This document shows positions 49,051 to 59,550 of a stretch of DNA of 64,000 bases, piece after piece. Position numbers and translations under genes: made by a program. Where the stretch lies: positions 100,613,845 to 100,677,844 of the forward strand of contig NC_080671.1 in the NCBI RefSeq assembly GCF_030247195.1, written 5' to 3'. This stretch comes from Topomyia yanbarensis (lineage: Eukaryota > Arthropoda > Insecta > Diptera > Culicidae). The notes under the pieces are model-generated. The model had not been told where the DNA came from, did not search any database, and saw only the letters and a program-made list of their open reading frames with translations. Position 1 is the stretch's first letter. Each line of letters opens with the position of its first letter.

Positions 49051-49886
49051 TGTTCTTAGACAACAAAGCCGACAAACGTTTAATGCTGAGAAAAATTGTT
49101 CACGAAGTTTGAATAAAATTTCTTTTACTCGAATGTGTAGCAATCACGTGGTGATTTTATTTTGGTTACCGTTGCGAGCACAGCAATGGGTGACAACGGA
49201 CACATAAAATTGAAAACGAGAATACTAGATCAAAATCACTCTCGGTGTATCAAGCTATGAGGTCCATGATAATGATGGTGGTAATAATGCAAGCGATTAT
49301 CATCGAAGATTTTTTTCGACGGTGATCATTGATTTTTAATTTTTTGATTATGATTATGACAACACTGGTCGTTGCTATTTTTATTGTTTGCTAAAATGCC
49401 TTCAATTTCGAGAAGAAACCGTCTGGCATCATAAGACGGCGGTTGGTAGACTGAATGTAGCTCGATTCGTTTGCCCTTCATTAGTAGTTGGCAGTGAATG
49501 TGATGGAATCCATCTTCCATTCTGATATTTTGAATAGCAAAGTCCAAGTCATCCCGAACAAAAACGGCAAGTCCACCATGTGATTCGTTCCTACACGAGA
49601 AAACGCCTTTATAGCCATCGAGAGTATACAAGGAAGTGCGGTTAGTTTTGATCCATGTCTCACACAACACAACGACATCGATTCGATCTCCGTATCTGTG
49701 TAACAACTCCTTAACACAGTCAAATTTCGTCATATCGTTCATGCCTCTTATGTTCAATTGAATGATTTTGAAGACCGAGTTTTGCTGACCACATTTTTTA
49801 TTGTTTATCCAATGCTCTATACAATCATAATTTAAGTTAGAATACATTTTAAGAGGAACACATTTGGCTACGTTCAACAGTTCGGT

Positions 49887-50930
49887 TTACTGTCGACGTT
49901 TAGGAGAAGGCGATGATATAGCGGTTGACTGTAACGACGATAAGTTTAGTTGTCTTTTCTGATTCGATCGTTGAAGCTTTTCAAGGTCTTTTCGATTCCG
50001 GATGGTTTCGGATTTGGAGTGTTCGTTTCTTTTTATAAGGATGACACCATTGCGGCCGGGCCAAACAAAGTCGAATCCAACCAGGTCCTATACGTCTCGC
50101 GTTTCCTTGAGCAGCTTCATACCGTATGTAGTTAGTTCATCCCGAAGCATCACCTTTCTATTGATTCCGTTGTAGCACTGGTCGATAGCAGATGATACTA
50201 GTGGACCGTGGATCTTCTTTTTCGAAAATAGTTCCTCTTTATAGCTATTGTTAGAGAATATAACTTTAATTGGAGCTGTTTTTTCATCTGATTTACTCGG
50301 TTCTTTCGAAACCAGCCGTTTCGCCTCCACTATAGCTCCTTCGGGTAGTTCACAACCGATTGCGTCTGCGATCTTATATACCATTTTTTCGAGCATCTCA
50401 TTTTTCCGCATCGGTAACCCTAAGATAACTGCATTCTTCGAAATTGCAGCTCGATTGATACGATCGACTTCCATTTCAAGATTATCTACTGTATCGCTTA
50501 CTAGTATGTGGCTCCCTCGTAGACTCTCCACATCAGCTTTCAATACGGTGTGTTCTGCTTTCATGGATTTCACTTCAGTTAATAATGTATCCAGTTGACC
50601 AGATAGAAAACTTTGGAATTTTTCCATCTCTCCTACCGTGTTCCTGATAGCTTGCATTTCACCTCGGGTTGCGCGTACTTCTAATAGGACCGATTCCATT
50701 TGCTTCAGCAATTGTGGTTCCGTCGCAGTGTTTTGGGTCCTACGTAAATAGAGTTCTTGACACTCCACAGAGCACAGATAATTTTGATCGCGCAATTTAC
50801 GGATCGCGTTGCCTATAACATTTTTGCACTTGAAGTGTTCACTCCGATGACAATGTATACATTCTATGACCTTTTTCGGGTCTTTTTCCTCCTTTCGACA
50901 GGTAATGCAGATGATCAAATCTTCAGACAT
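49887..50930 (-). pseudogene. ORF1 of the CR1/L2-like LINE
   Basis: From ATG 50930: a Cys/His-rich finger of PHD/RING-like spacing (CITCRKEEKDPKKVIECIHC, HFKCKN, YLCSVEC, residues 9-58), a long coiled coil (about 75-160, QMESVLLEVRATRGEM), then an esterase-free RNA-binding-like core (NAVILGLPMRKNEML, KVIFSNNSYKEELFSKKK). A TAG at 50088-50090 interrupts; the same frame continues DLVGFDFVWPGRNGVILIKR to a TAA at 49887. Forty bases separate that stop from the first ATG of ORF2. One nonsense change, otherwise intact. Confidence 0.85.
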
Positions 50931-50990
50931 TATTTATGTTAATTAGAATTGACACTGATAGAAGTGACAGTAGAAAGATAGCATACTCAG

Positions 50991-51280
50991 CAGACCTCCA
51001 TGCACATTACTAATTCAGACACACAAAGCTGGGATAGTGCCTGGTGACGTATACGTTCGCGCTTCTTTCGCCACAATGGCTTTCCACTATTACCAAACTG
51101 GCGATCGCTTATTATTGAAAAAAAATAATCAATCCATGCAGGGATGCCTTGGACAATACTGCCACTTGCAAAATGCGGTTCCCTCGTTGTCCAGAACAGT
51201 TTTAGATGCTTATTTCTTCGGTATACACTTCAAAAATACACAATTATTTGCTGCTAGGGGTAGTAGTGTAGACAACCTTG
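50991..51280. other. Spacer between LINE 5' end and the next repeat
   Basis: Short plus-strand frame (51037-51357) without a recognised domain. Otherwise nothing assigned. Confidence 0.35.
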
Positions 51281-52196
51281 CAGTGTTGCCAGAGATTTCA
51301 GACTTTGAGACTTGGTTTGAGAATTTCGGTTCAGTCATCACCGATGAACCGATGTGACTTTAATTGTGGAATATGCCCGGAATTCCGGACTTCCGGAATC
51401 GTCGATAGTGGACAATATATTCAAAGAATGTTTGATTGACAATCAGTGATCTAGATCTGCGATTAGAAGTAATTTGGTGACCATTTCAATAGTTTTTAGC
51501 CTCTGAGGTATTACGATTGTGCCGATTTATATGGGAAATTCCAGTGTATCCTTACTAACACCCCTGTAACTCCGGAAGCAAGAGTCAGAACCGAATGAAA
51601 TTCAGCGGCAGTCAATGGCATTACTGTATCTTTCATTTGAAATCAAGTTTGTAAAAATCGGTAGAGAATTCGTTGGGGAATGGGTGTGATATTAGCTTAG
51701 GAACTTGGCGGGTTCCCCGGGGGCGTCATGAACCGTCATAGGTGGCCAATGTGGTCAAAGCTGCTTTGATTGATCATTAGTGATCCAGACCCGCAAACTA
51801 GAGTAATGTTACATCAATTTTAATATGTTTTACATCATTTGAACATCATGGTGGTACCAGTTTATATGGGAATTTGCTGTGTGACCGCACTCTTCAACCC
51901 GTAACTCCGGAACCGGAAGTCGGATCAACTAAAAATTCAATAGCAGCTTATGGGAGCGTTATACCTTTCAGATGAAACTAAGTTTGCGAAAATCGGTTCA
52001 GCCATCTCTGAGAAAATTGTGTGAGTTTAAATGACACACACACATACACACACACATACATACATACACACACACACAGACATTTGCCGAACTCGACGAA
52101 CTGAATCGAATGGTATATGTCACTCGGCCCTCCGGGCCTCCGTTAAAAAGTCGGTTTTCAGAGCAATTGCAATACCTTTCTATTGAGAAAAGCAAA
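51281..52196 (-). repeat. (ACAY)n-core dispersed repeat, copy
   Basis: Two successive internal blocks (ACTCCGGAAGCAAGAGTCAG; ACTCCGGAACCGGAAGTCGG), AATCGGTTCAGCCATCTC, a (CACA/CATA)n core at 52034-52079, CTCGGCCCTCCGGGCCTCCG, and the terminal ACCTTTCTATTGAGAAA. Same layout as 35122-36526. Confidence 0.75.
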
Positions 52197-52967
52197 ACTA
52201 TTGGCCATTTTTTGTATTTTTTTCATCGCAACCTGTCAAAATTTCGTAGTTTTAGAGATTCAATATTTTGAATTTGAATGGTAAGTTTAGAAATATTATT
52301 GGAAGCGTGATTGTTTCTAGTTTTAAACAATTAAATTTAAATAATTAATATTATTTACAGCACACCCGAACAAAGCGGCCGCCGGAGCAGTATTTTTTGT
52401 CAGTGGCAGAACCAGCAGCCATTGATCCACTTTGGAACAACAACCAGATGCTACAAATTAGCTCAACTAATCTGGTCTCAACATCCTGGCTCTGGCAATC
52501 AGCCAACCAACATTAAATCGATACAACCGCAGCAGTACCGATAACTTCAAATCCAGCAGCTGCCAACAACAACAGCCTCAAAAAAGAACCACATAGCAAT
52601 TACAGCTCAAACAAACAACAGGAGTTTACGAATGATGGACACATCGGAAAACATTTTATCGGCACATTCTGCTTAAAACTTGTCTGCCACTATTTTTACC
52701 AGCGGTTGCCTTCATGATTTAGAGAAATCAGAGTCAAGCACAAACGTCACATGCCAGCGTTGGTTCCTACCAGTTCCTTGCATGAATGGAATCACTGCCT
52801 CCACAGTGCTCGTGATTCCATTCCAGCAAGCAATCACTATTCCAGTGCAACATTTCACAGCAAGCTGAGCAACCGCCTTCAACCATAAAAGAAGGTATCG
52901 TTTTTTTCCGCAAAGTCGCTCTGGTCAAAATTTCAGCGAATTGCAAGGAATAAACCACCCGAGGGAC
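52197..52967. other. Spacer with Gln/Asn/Ser-coding low-complexity DNA
   Basis: 52370-52680 is rich in CAACAA/CAGCAG words and has coding-like composition but is full of stops. It may be worn 5' UTR or exon sequence of the helicase remnant or of another gene. Not resolved. Confidence 0.35.
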
Positions 52968-53298
52968 AGTACCGATAACTGGGTTAAAAAGGCGGAGGAT
53001 CAAGAAATTTCTGCACTCAAATACAAATAGGTTAGCGAACTTAGTACATATCACCAAGGATAAGGAATCAGAGCCGGCGGCTGACAGTCCAGAGAAAGAG
53101 AATGCGGAAAAACCTAGTCCACCGGCAGTAGAACCAAAGCTGGTTACTCCCGTAGAAACGCCTGCACCTGCAGTTTTGAGTTCGGTAGCTACGGAAATTC
53201 TGACTAACAGCTCCTGAAGAAAAACAGGCTGCAAGAGAAAATGGAGAAACAGCTTCCTCCGTGGAAGATGCAGAGGCATTCAAGTAAGTTGAAATCTG

Positions 53299-55454
53299 GA
53301 GAAAATTTTGATTAGGACATAAGTAACATTGAGAGCCTCTCTTTGTTTACTTTCTCTTATTATGACGTCACTATAACACTGCACTAATTTTCCAGTACAT
53401 AGCCGATGGTTTTGACGTAGGACTACGTCTTTGTTTTCGATATAGGGGTGCACGTAGCAAATTCTTCAAAAATGGTATGTAACGAAAAGTGGTCCAATTT
53501 TAAACGCATATAATTCAGCCATCTCACGATAAATTTTCAAATTTTTTGCGCATATCGCACCGAAATATTTCTAAGAATAGATTCCAATAGATAAACCCAA
53601 AGATTTTTGATATCATGGCATTAAAAATTTAAATAATGAACAACCTAGTCAAAATATCGCGCATTTACACACAGAAGATAGCACTTCCCTAGTCCAGCAC
53701 GACAGATTTGTGTACCTAGCGCGCTACGCTTCTATGAATGACGTCATCATCGACTATTTAAACGGACGGATTTCGCCGAACACGCTCAGTTCCCTGTTGA
53801 GCGGCAGGCGAAGCAGGTCACTGCGCTGTGTGCTTTCACAGCCAGTGTAGCTGAGTTAGAAGTCCGTTACACTGCCTGTGGAAGTACGCTACCCAGTGAA
53901 TGCGAATGAGCTTCCCGTTCAAACACTATGCTATCTTTTGTGTTGTGCTCGTTTCCAGCACACTTTTATGTATAATTATTCGTACACAAAATAATTTGTA
54001 CATGCGAGCTCCATTTGCAAACACTGTTAACATAGTGTCGTGGTATTAGTTGTTTCTTTCGCTCTACCCATCATCATCAGCGTTGATTCATTTTGCTTTG
54101 TGCTAATGTTTGAGGCGAATGCGTTTATTATTTACGTTCGATCAATTCATAGATTCATTTCCCCATCACGTGACTCATTTCCACTCTGCCTATAGTATTT
54201 TGATTCTACTAATAGATACATACTACAAAGCCTATTTATGAATGAATACACTGCCACTTGAAAAACCGTTGCAAAACGCATCTTGTCCATATATAAAATT
54301 GTTTTCGATTCTTGTATATTTATAGTTTCGATATATGATTAAGACCACTGCATTCGCTATACTTGTATGCGTACTTTAGGAAAGTTACAATAATGGCTAA
54401 ATATAACTAGAATGCTTGGTCTATACATGAAATGTGATTATATAGTCTAAAATTTGATTTTTCTTCACTGGCCCGGGTTTTTTACCACACACACTCGAAA
54501 AGTTTTTACAAGCTAATCTTATGCTATAATGATTTAGTTCCAGATATTAGTTGGTCACAGTTTTCTTTCTTCAGATCTTCTTATATAAGTTTAATCGGAT
54601 TCGATCACCTACTACAAATGAAATGACCTGATAACCAAGAAGGTTTGGTTCAATATATAACATTCGATGTTCATTGGTTGTGACTAAACCATACGTAAGA
54701 AATATGTTTTATTTATTATTACTATAAATGTACTAAGAAAATAAATATTTTACATTAACCCATTATATCCTAGCGCATGAAATTTCATACGCAGAACTAT
54801 CCATCGTTTAACGAGTGTTTACTGTAGAATGGCATCTAACTGCTTTATTATTGCACTAACGGGATCTTTACACCTCATATTTCATTGTTAAAAAAGACTG
54901 CTGCCATTTTTTGTAATTTTATTTACATTTTTGAACTGTCCGTAGTAGGGACAAATGGCGGATGAAAAGCAAGCAATACATTTAGTTAGATTTTATTGTT
55001 GGAACTCGTTCTAATAATTCCATTAAGTGACAAAACGTTCCCACAGGTATAAAAGAAGTGTTGTCTATCAGAAAATCCGAAGAAATATGTGAAACAACTT
55101 AAAATTTGTTGTTTTTATTTAATCGTACGAAATTCTTTGCACGAGATATTTTCATTCTCAAAACCATTTTAAGCGGCGATTTTATTTTTCCCATAATCTT
55201 TGATACATTTTTCGATGGAATTGAAGATATCACTGCATTTGGCTCACTTTTTGAAACCCCTGGGATATAATGGGTTAAGTAGTATAGTCCTACGTCTACA
55301 GCTCGTGCAACCCCATAGGGCTGCCCCTTGTAGTTTTTATTACAATATTAGGCAAAGAGTTGAGTACTAAATATTGAAACGACCGACTAATAAACAGAAG
55401 AGAAAGACCCCAAAGAGAATCTCATTGTTGCTTACGTCCTATTCTAAATTTTCT
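53299..55454. mobile_element. 2.2-kb inverted-terminal element inside the helicase remnant
   Basis: Left end GAGAAAATTTTGATTAGGAC, right end GTCCTATTCTAAATTTTCT; the same ends delimit a 239-bp copy at 60712-60950. About 110 bp at each side match that short copy; the middle (about 53412-55300) is extra and has its own inverted word GACGTAGGACTA at both edges, suggesting a further nested insertion. A TATTTAAA at about 53755 followed by TCAGTTC resembles a promoter. No transposase was recognised. Confidence 0.65.
54759..55274. mobile_element. piggyBac-type MITE, 516 bp
   Basis: TTAA target sites on both sides (54755-54758, 55275-55278) and 12-bp perfect termini CCCATTATATCC / GGATATAATGGG, the exact signature of piggyBac-like elements. 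A 20-bp palindromic word with core ATGAAATTTCAT lies 14 bp inside the left end. Non-coding. Related left ends occur at 58834 and about 60222. Confidence 0.88.
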
Positions 55455-55590
55455 GCCGAAATATTTTTTTTCAGGAAATCTATGCGATGGGTTTCAACGC
55501 CCCTTCCAAGATTCAGGAGACGGCTCTATCTGCTCTGTTGGCCGGTCCGCCACGGAATATAATCGCCCAGACCCAGTGCTGGCAATGCTC

Positions 55591-56197
55591 AGTTTAGTCC
55601 AGTGCTGAGCTCCATCACGGTACTGATGTCAAACCTGCTTAACAAAAGAGAATGAAACGGTTAGCAGTTAAAACAGTAAGCGATACTTATTGAGTTACGG
55701 TTCTCATTCCAATGAATTGACAACAGTCAGACGGTTCTCTTCTGAATCTCTCACTCATTGGAATTATTGTTGAGAGGAAGGGAAACTGACCTTCATTTTA
55801 TTAGCAATATAAATACGGTTATGACGGTCATCTTATTACAAACAACGAGCCAGAATTAACAAACAGGCGGTTTCACATAAATAGCTATGCATAAAAGAAA
55901 CAGAAAGGTAGAGAAAAAAGCAACAAAGCACCGCATGCTGCCTGAATACAATACACTAATAATATTTCGTTTACTATACCAATACAAAATAAATGGTACT
56001 CAATCTATCATTTCAATGCGTTCTCTCTCGCACGGCTTCTGTGAGAGATAGTTAACTGAAACACGATCCGAGGATAATGTAAATGAAAAAACGGTCATTT
56101 TTGTGGTGATACGGTCACTTCATATTTACCGTTACAATTCAAAGACCATCGTGAGATTGCACAGCACTGGTTTAGTCCATCAGTTAAAAAACTATCT
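55591..56197. other. Intron-like spacer in the helicase remnant
   Basis: No coding exon or repeat edge recognised. A+T-rich with frame remnants only at its right edge. Confidence 0.35.
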
Positions 56198-56584
56198 GCA
56201 GGTGGTTTGCATTTCCCCCACGTATGAGCTGGCAATTCAGAAGGGGGAAGTCGTCAAAGGGGCGAAGCTGACTAATCATATCATCAGAACACCCGGCAAG
56301 CTAATGGACTGGGGTATAAAGTTCAGGACGTACGACCTAGAAGTTTTCCCTTTTTGTAATGGACGAGGCGGGTGTTTTGGTCGCTGTTCTTCTTGGCCAC
56401 GTACGAGCGTGAGGTGATGGAGTTCGCCGAGTACATCGTACCCAATCCGATCGTCATTCGGCTGGCGTGGGAGCAAGAATCACTCGATAACATCAAACAG
56501 TACTACGTCAAGTGCCGCAACCAGGACGAGAAATTGTATGATTACCGTCGGACAAGCGATCATTTTCTGTCATATGATGTATAG

Positions 56585-57468
56585 GACAGTTGTAACCTTA
56601 TTTTCGAAACTGTTAATCGATCGAAATAGGTACGCAAAACGGCCGGTTGGTTGACCGGCAGGATGTCTTAGGATTAGGGTTACCAAATGGGCTGAAAACG
56701 AAATAAGGACATCTTGAATTTTGACCGAGACTAACAAATTTTACTCATCTTTGACTAAAATGTGTTTGGTTGAGTGGTGTTAAGAAAAGATTTCCATTAT
56801 TTTTTTTAGAACAGCGCTTTTTTGTTCTTTGGTCCTAAGAAAGCTTAAGCAGCTTGAAAGTTCGCTAAGAACTTTATGTGAACTTTAAAGTGTGCTTTTT
56901 AAGTATTATCCGAACTTCTGGTTGCTTGGGTAAGCAGAACATTAGGTCGTGGCTTCCCGTGTTACATTTGAAATTTGTAAGGATATTAGTACGAGAATTC
57001 ATATTTCATTTTCATTTCCAAAAATCAAAGTTTTTTCTTAAGTACAGAACTTATTGAAAATGAATCATGAAGTAACTAAGATATTTGCCGACTATGCTAG
57101 AAAGTGATAGCTGTTCAAAATTCGATGGTTCGAATTAGAGGACAAATCGTTTTTTTTTTCTGTCAGCGCTCAACAAGATGAGAAACATGAAAAGTATTAG
57201 TTTGTAGCTTTTCTTCAAGCAATAAAATTAATCAAGGTTTTTGAATCATTAATCTGAACATAACAAATGAAAAGAATATAAGGAAGTGAACAACTAAAAT
57301 GGCGAGTAAAATGTTTCATTCGCTTGAGTGAATCTAATCTAATTGATTTCAAATATAACATGGATTGAGATTAAAACTAAGGACATTCGAAGTAAAATTA
57401 AGGACGCTTTCCCAAATCATCGAAATTAAGGACATGTCCTTTAAAATAAGGACAGTTGGTAACCCTAC
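56585..57468. repeat. Spacer with MITE end (CCCAAGCAACCAG type)
   Basis: Around 56840-56937 the complement strand begins CCCAAGCAACCAGAAGTTCG and contains AAGTTCTTAGCGAACTTTCA, a hairpin-like block also found at about 61680-61755. Near 57365-57470 four tandem degenerate copies of an AAAATTAAGGAC word precede the helicase exon. No gene. Confidence 0.5.
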
Positions 57469-57957
57469 CCAGGATGGTCACTCAGTAGCGGTACTGTCCG
57501 GTGATCTAACGGTGGAACAACGGTTGGACGCTCTGGATCGATTCCGAAATGGACTAGAGAAGGTACAGATTATAACGAACGTTTTGTCCAGGGGTAAGTT
57601 CCGCCACTTGATTCTGATTACAACACTAGGTTACAGAGAGATTCTTTCGCCTTAGATATCGACGTCGAACAGGTGACCATTGTCGTCAACCTGCCGATGG
57701 ATCATCAGGGACGAGCCGATTGCGAAACGTATCTACATCGAATTAGACGTACCGGTAGATTCGGTAAGTGTGGCTCATTCTTGTTATCCTATAGATTGTA
57801 TTTCTTTCCGCTTCTTTATCAGAACGGAATCACCATCAACCTAGTGGGCAGTGATCGAAGCATGATGATTTGCAGATGAATTGAAAAACATTCCCGGAAA
57901 AAGATTCAGTAGCTAGTCGCGGAGATCTCGGACGAAATTGAAAAGATTGGATCGTAA

Positions 57958-58413
57958 AGTGTTTTCGACCAGCTACTGGTGAACGGTGTCATACTGGGTC
58001 ATACTTGTTTCGATTCTGAATTTATAATTTTATTTAGCTCTACCCAGTTCTATCCCAACATTTGAAAAGGGCCTAACTGCAAAATGTAGCAAATTGAATT
58101 TTCATGTTTTCCATTAACAAATATCTACCCGAGCACGTACACGACGCATTAGTTGATTATGAAGAATTTTGGTAGCGATTTTACAACAATTTTTTAAAAG
58201 GGCTTAATTGATTTTTATGACCAAACTGATTATGAAAGGACCTAACTGATTGGAAAGTGCCTAACTAGCAATACAGTCTTTTCCATAATTTACATACAGG
58301 GCCAATCTGATTGTATGATGTCAGTGGGGTCAATCTGACCATCAAATTAGAATTCAGATAATTCGTCTAACTTTCGGTGTAATATCAGACTTGAACAGCA
58401 TTTTTTGTGTGAG
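57958..58413. other. Spacer, nothing assigned
   Basis: Includes repeated GGGCCTAACTG/GGACCTAACTG words (58070-58260) with no recognised structure. Confidence 0.35.
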
Positions 58414-58500
58414 GTATACTGCCGTTATACGCATAATTGTCCCATGTATATAGGGAATCCCATAGAACATGGGACAAATATGCGTATTACGGCAGTATAC
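58414..58500. mobile_element. 87-bp hairpin MITE
   Basis: Arms 58414-58447 and 58467-58500 pair at 32 of 34 positions (GTATACTGCCG at the outside, GTCCCATGT at the loop) around a 19-base loop. TA at both outer ends suits a mariner/Tc1-type target. Folds like a long pre-miRNA stem, but no expression is implied. Confidence 0.8.
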
Positions 58501-58983
58501 AAGTAGTAGCAATATGCGCAATCAAAAGAAATAAATTAGTATCAATTTTCCAAATAGGATTATAATGAATCTGACCTTTGACAATTTTCTCAATGTTTAC
58601 GTTTTGCAGATAAGCCCTTTTTAAATGTTTGGTAGAGTTGGTTTCCTTACGTTCTATGCTACTTACGACTTAATAAATTTTTTGCCTGAATTTATTCTTT
58701 AATTTATTTATTAATTTAATTATTTATTGGTGTATTAATTTCTCTATGTATTTATTTATTATTCATTTATATTTTATCAGTGTAGATGTAGTCTCACAAT
58801 CCTTTTTGATTATTTAGGTTAAATTTCCCTTAACCCATTATGACTCAGCGAATGAAATTTCATGCGCAAAAACAACACATTTCTGGATCATACTTGTTAT
58901 ACAATAAAGGCGTGTTCGAGCTTCTGGTCTTCTGTGAACGTTAATTAATACCCTTTAATTTATAATGCGTATGCTCAATAATC
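58501..58983. other. A+T-rich spacer with a truncated piggyBac-type MITE end
   Basis: TTAA then CCCATTATGACTCAGCG at 58830-58850 followed by the ATGAAATTTCAT palindrome matches the left end of the MITE at 54759. No right end was found. Remainder A+T-rich (58670-58770 poly-ATTTA). Confidence 0.55.
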
Positions 58984-59475
58984 CTTTTGCCTTTCTCATA
59001 TAGAAAGGTTATGCAATCACTCTGAAAAACTTCAACCTAATCCCGGCCCAGAGGGCCGAGTGTCATATCCCATTCGACTCAGTTCGTCGAGATTGGAAAA
59101 AGTCTGTATGTGTGTGTATGTGTGTGTGTGTCTGTGTATGTGTATGTGAGTGTATGTATGTGCGTATGTGCCAAATAATGTCACTCATTTTTCTCAGAGA
59201 TGGCTGGACCGATTTGCCCAAACTTAGTCTCAAATGAAAGGTGCAATCTTCCCATCGGCTGCTATTGAATTTTGGATCGATCGGAATTCTGGTTCCGGAA
59301 TTACGGGTTTAAGAGTGCGGCCAGACAGAAATTTCTCATATAAACTATAGGAAAAATTCAAAATAGAATTTTTATTTCTGATGCTAAATGTCTTCAAGGT
59401 GCATGAAACGTCGAGATTTGATGCAAACTCGAAAAAAAATTTGACGACGATTCACTTTTTTGGATTTTGGCACAT
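58984..59475 (+). repeat. (ACAY)n-core dispersed repeat, copy
   Basis: Starts with the terminal hairpin TGCCTTTCTCATATAGAAAGG, then AGAGGGCCGAGTGTCATAT, CGACTCAGTTCGTCGAGAT, a (TG)n/(TGTA)n core (59104-59170), AGATGGCTGGACCGATTTG, TCTCAAATGAAAGGTGC and GGTTCCGGAATTACGGGT. A second fragment with the same start follows at 59476-59550. Confidence 0.8.
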
Positions 59476-59550
59476 TTTTGCCTTTCTCATATAGAAAGGT
59501 TATGCAATCACTCTGAAAAACGTCAACCTAATCCCGGCCAAATTTTTTTT
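59476..59550 (+). repeat. (ACAY)n-core repeat, 5' fragment
   Basis: Repeats the terminal hairpin and CACTCTGAAAAACGTCAACC of the preceding copy, then breaks off. Confidence 0.7.

Larger units (their letters stand above)
47168..49367 (-). mobile_element. hAT transposon, 2.2 kb, with 8-bp target duplication
   Basis: Bounded by CAGTGTTG on both strands (47168-47175; complement CAACACTG at 49360-49367) and a perfect 8-bp duplication, GTCGTTGC (47160-47167 and 49368-49375). Contains C-terminal hAT transposase coding sequence on the minus strand and, at 47640-48420, a copy of the (ACAY)n-family repeat. The N-terminal transposase part is absent, so the copy is defective. Confidence 0.93.
44748..49847 (-). 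pseudogene. ORF2 of the CR1/L2-like LINE, endonuclease + RT, interrupted
   Basis: Reads from 49847 (ATG) through the endonuclease start (IIQLNIRGMNDMTKFDCV, VVVLCETWIKTNR, HGGLAVFVRDDLDFAI, HSVYQPPSYDARRF) to NNKNSND, where the hAT element is inserted. It resumes in frame at 47167 as YCIIIGDMNIPI, then ISDHCFIV, linker, and RT: SAGPDNIPVAFVK, NYRPISTLSVLDKIIEQ, HQYGFRQGSSTLSA, FIDLKKAFDTIDH, GVPQGSNLGPVLFL and the catalytic FADDTSVLY (45565-45591). The C-terminus runs to 44748 without stops (796 residues in the last block). Apart from the insertion the ORF looks intact, so the hAT insertion is probably what killed it. Confidence 0.9.
44433..50990 (-). mobile_element. CR1/L2-like LINE, nearly full length, split by a hAT element
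   Basis: Minus-strand element: ORF1 with a zinc finger and coiled coil (49887-50930), ORF2 with endonuclease and RT (to 44748), and a 3' end of three ATACCTA-type heptamers (44459-44481) followed by a run of 24 A (T on the plus strand, 44433-44456). Heptamer-type 3' repeats and FADDTSV in the RT favour the CR1/L2/I group. Interrupted only by the hAT element at 47168-49367 and one in-frame stop in ORF1. The 5' boundary near 50990 is approximate. Confidence 0.88.
52968..57957 (+). pseudogene. Dbp80: DEAD-box RNA helicase of the DDX19/Dbp80 type, decayed, introns retained
   Basis: DDX19/Dbp80 is the nuclear-pore mRNA-export helicase. Blocks in order: N-terminus 52968-53282 (DNWVKKAEDQEISA, DKESEPAADSPEKEN, ENGETASSVEDAEAFK) to a GTAAGT donor; 55476-55590 after a TTTTTTTTCAG acceptor (EIYAMGFNAPSKIQETAL, PPRNIIAQTQ, then VLAMLSLV, with the Walker A segment deleted); 56198-56580 (SPTYELAI, HIIRTPGKLMDWGIKF, a DEAG in place of DEAD in another frame, LATYEREVMEFAEYIVPNP, IKQYYVKC); 57469-57593 (DGHSVAVLSGDLTVEQRL); 57656-57768 (TIVVNLPMDHQGRADCETYL, HRIRRTGRFG); 57827-57957 (NGITINLVGSDRSM, DEIEKIGS) with internal stops. 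Introns at 57594 and 57769 keep GTAAGT donors. So this is a genomic, not processed, duplicate. Confidence 0.88.

Noticed and set aside
53032..53283. 170-residue minus-strand Ser/Gly/Leu-rich frame
   Set aside because: Antisense of the helicase N-terminal exon.
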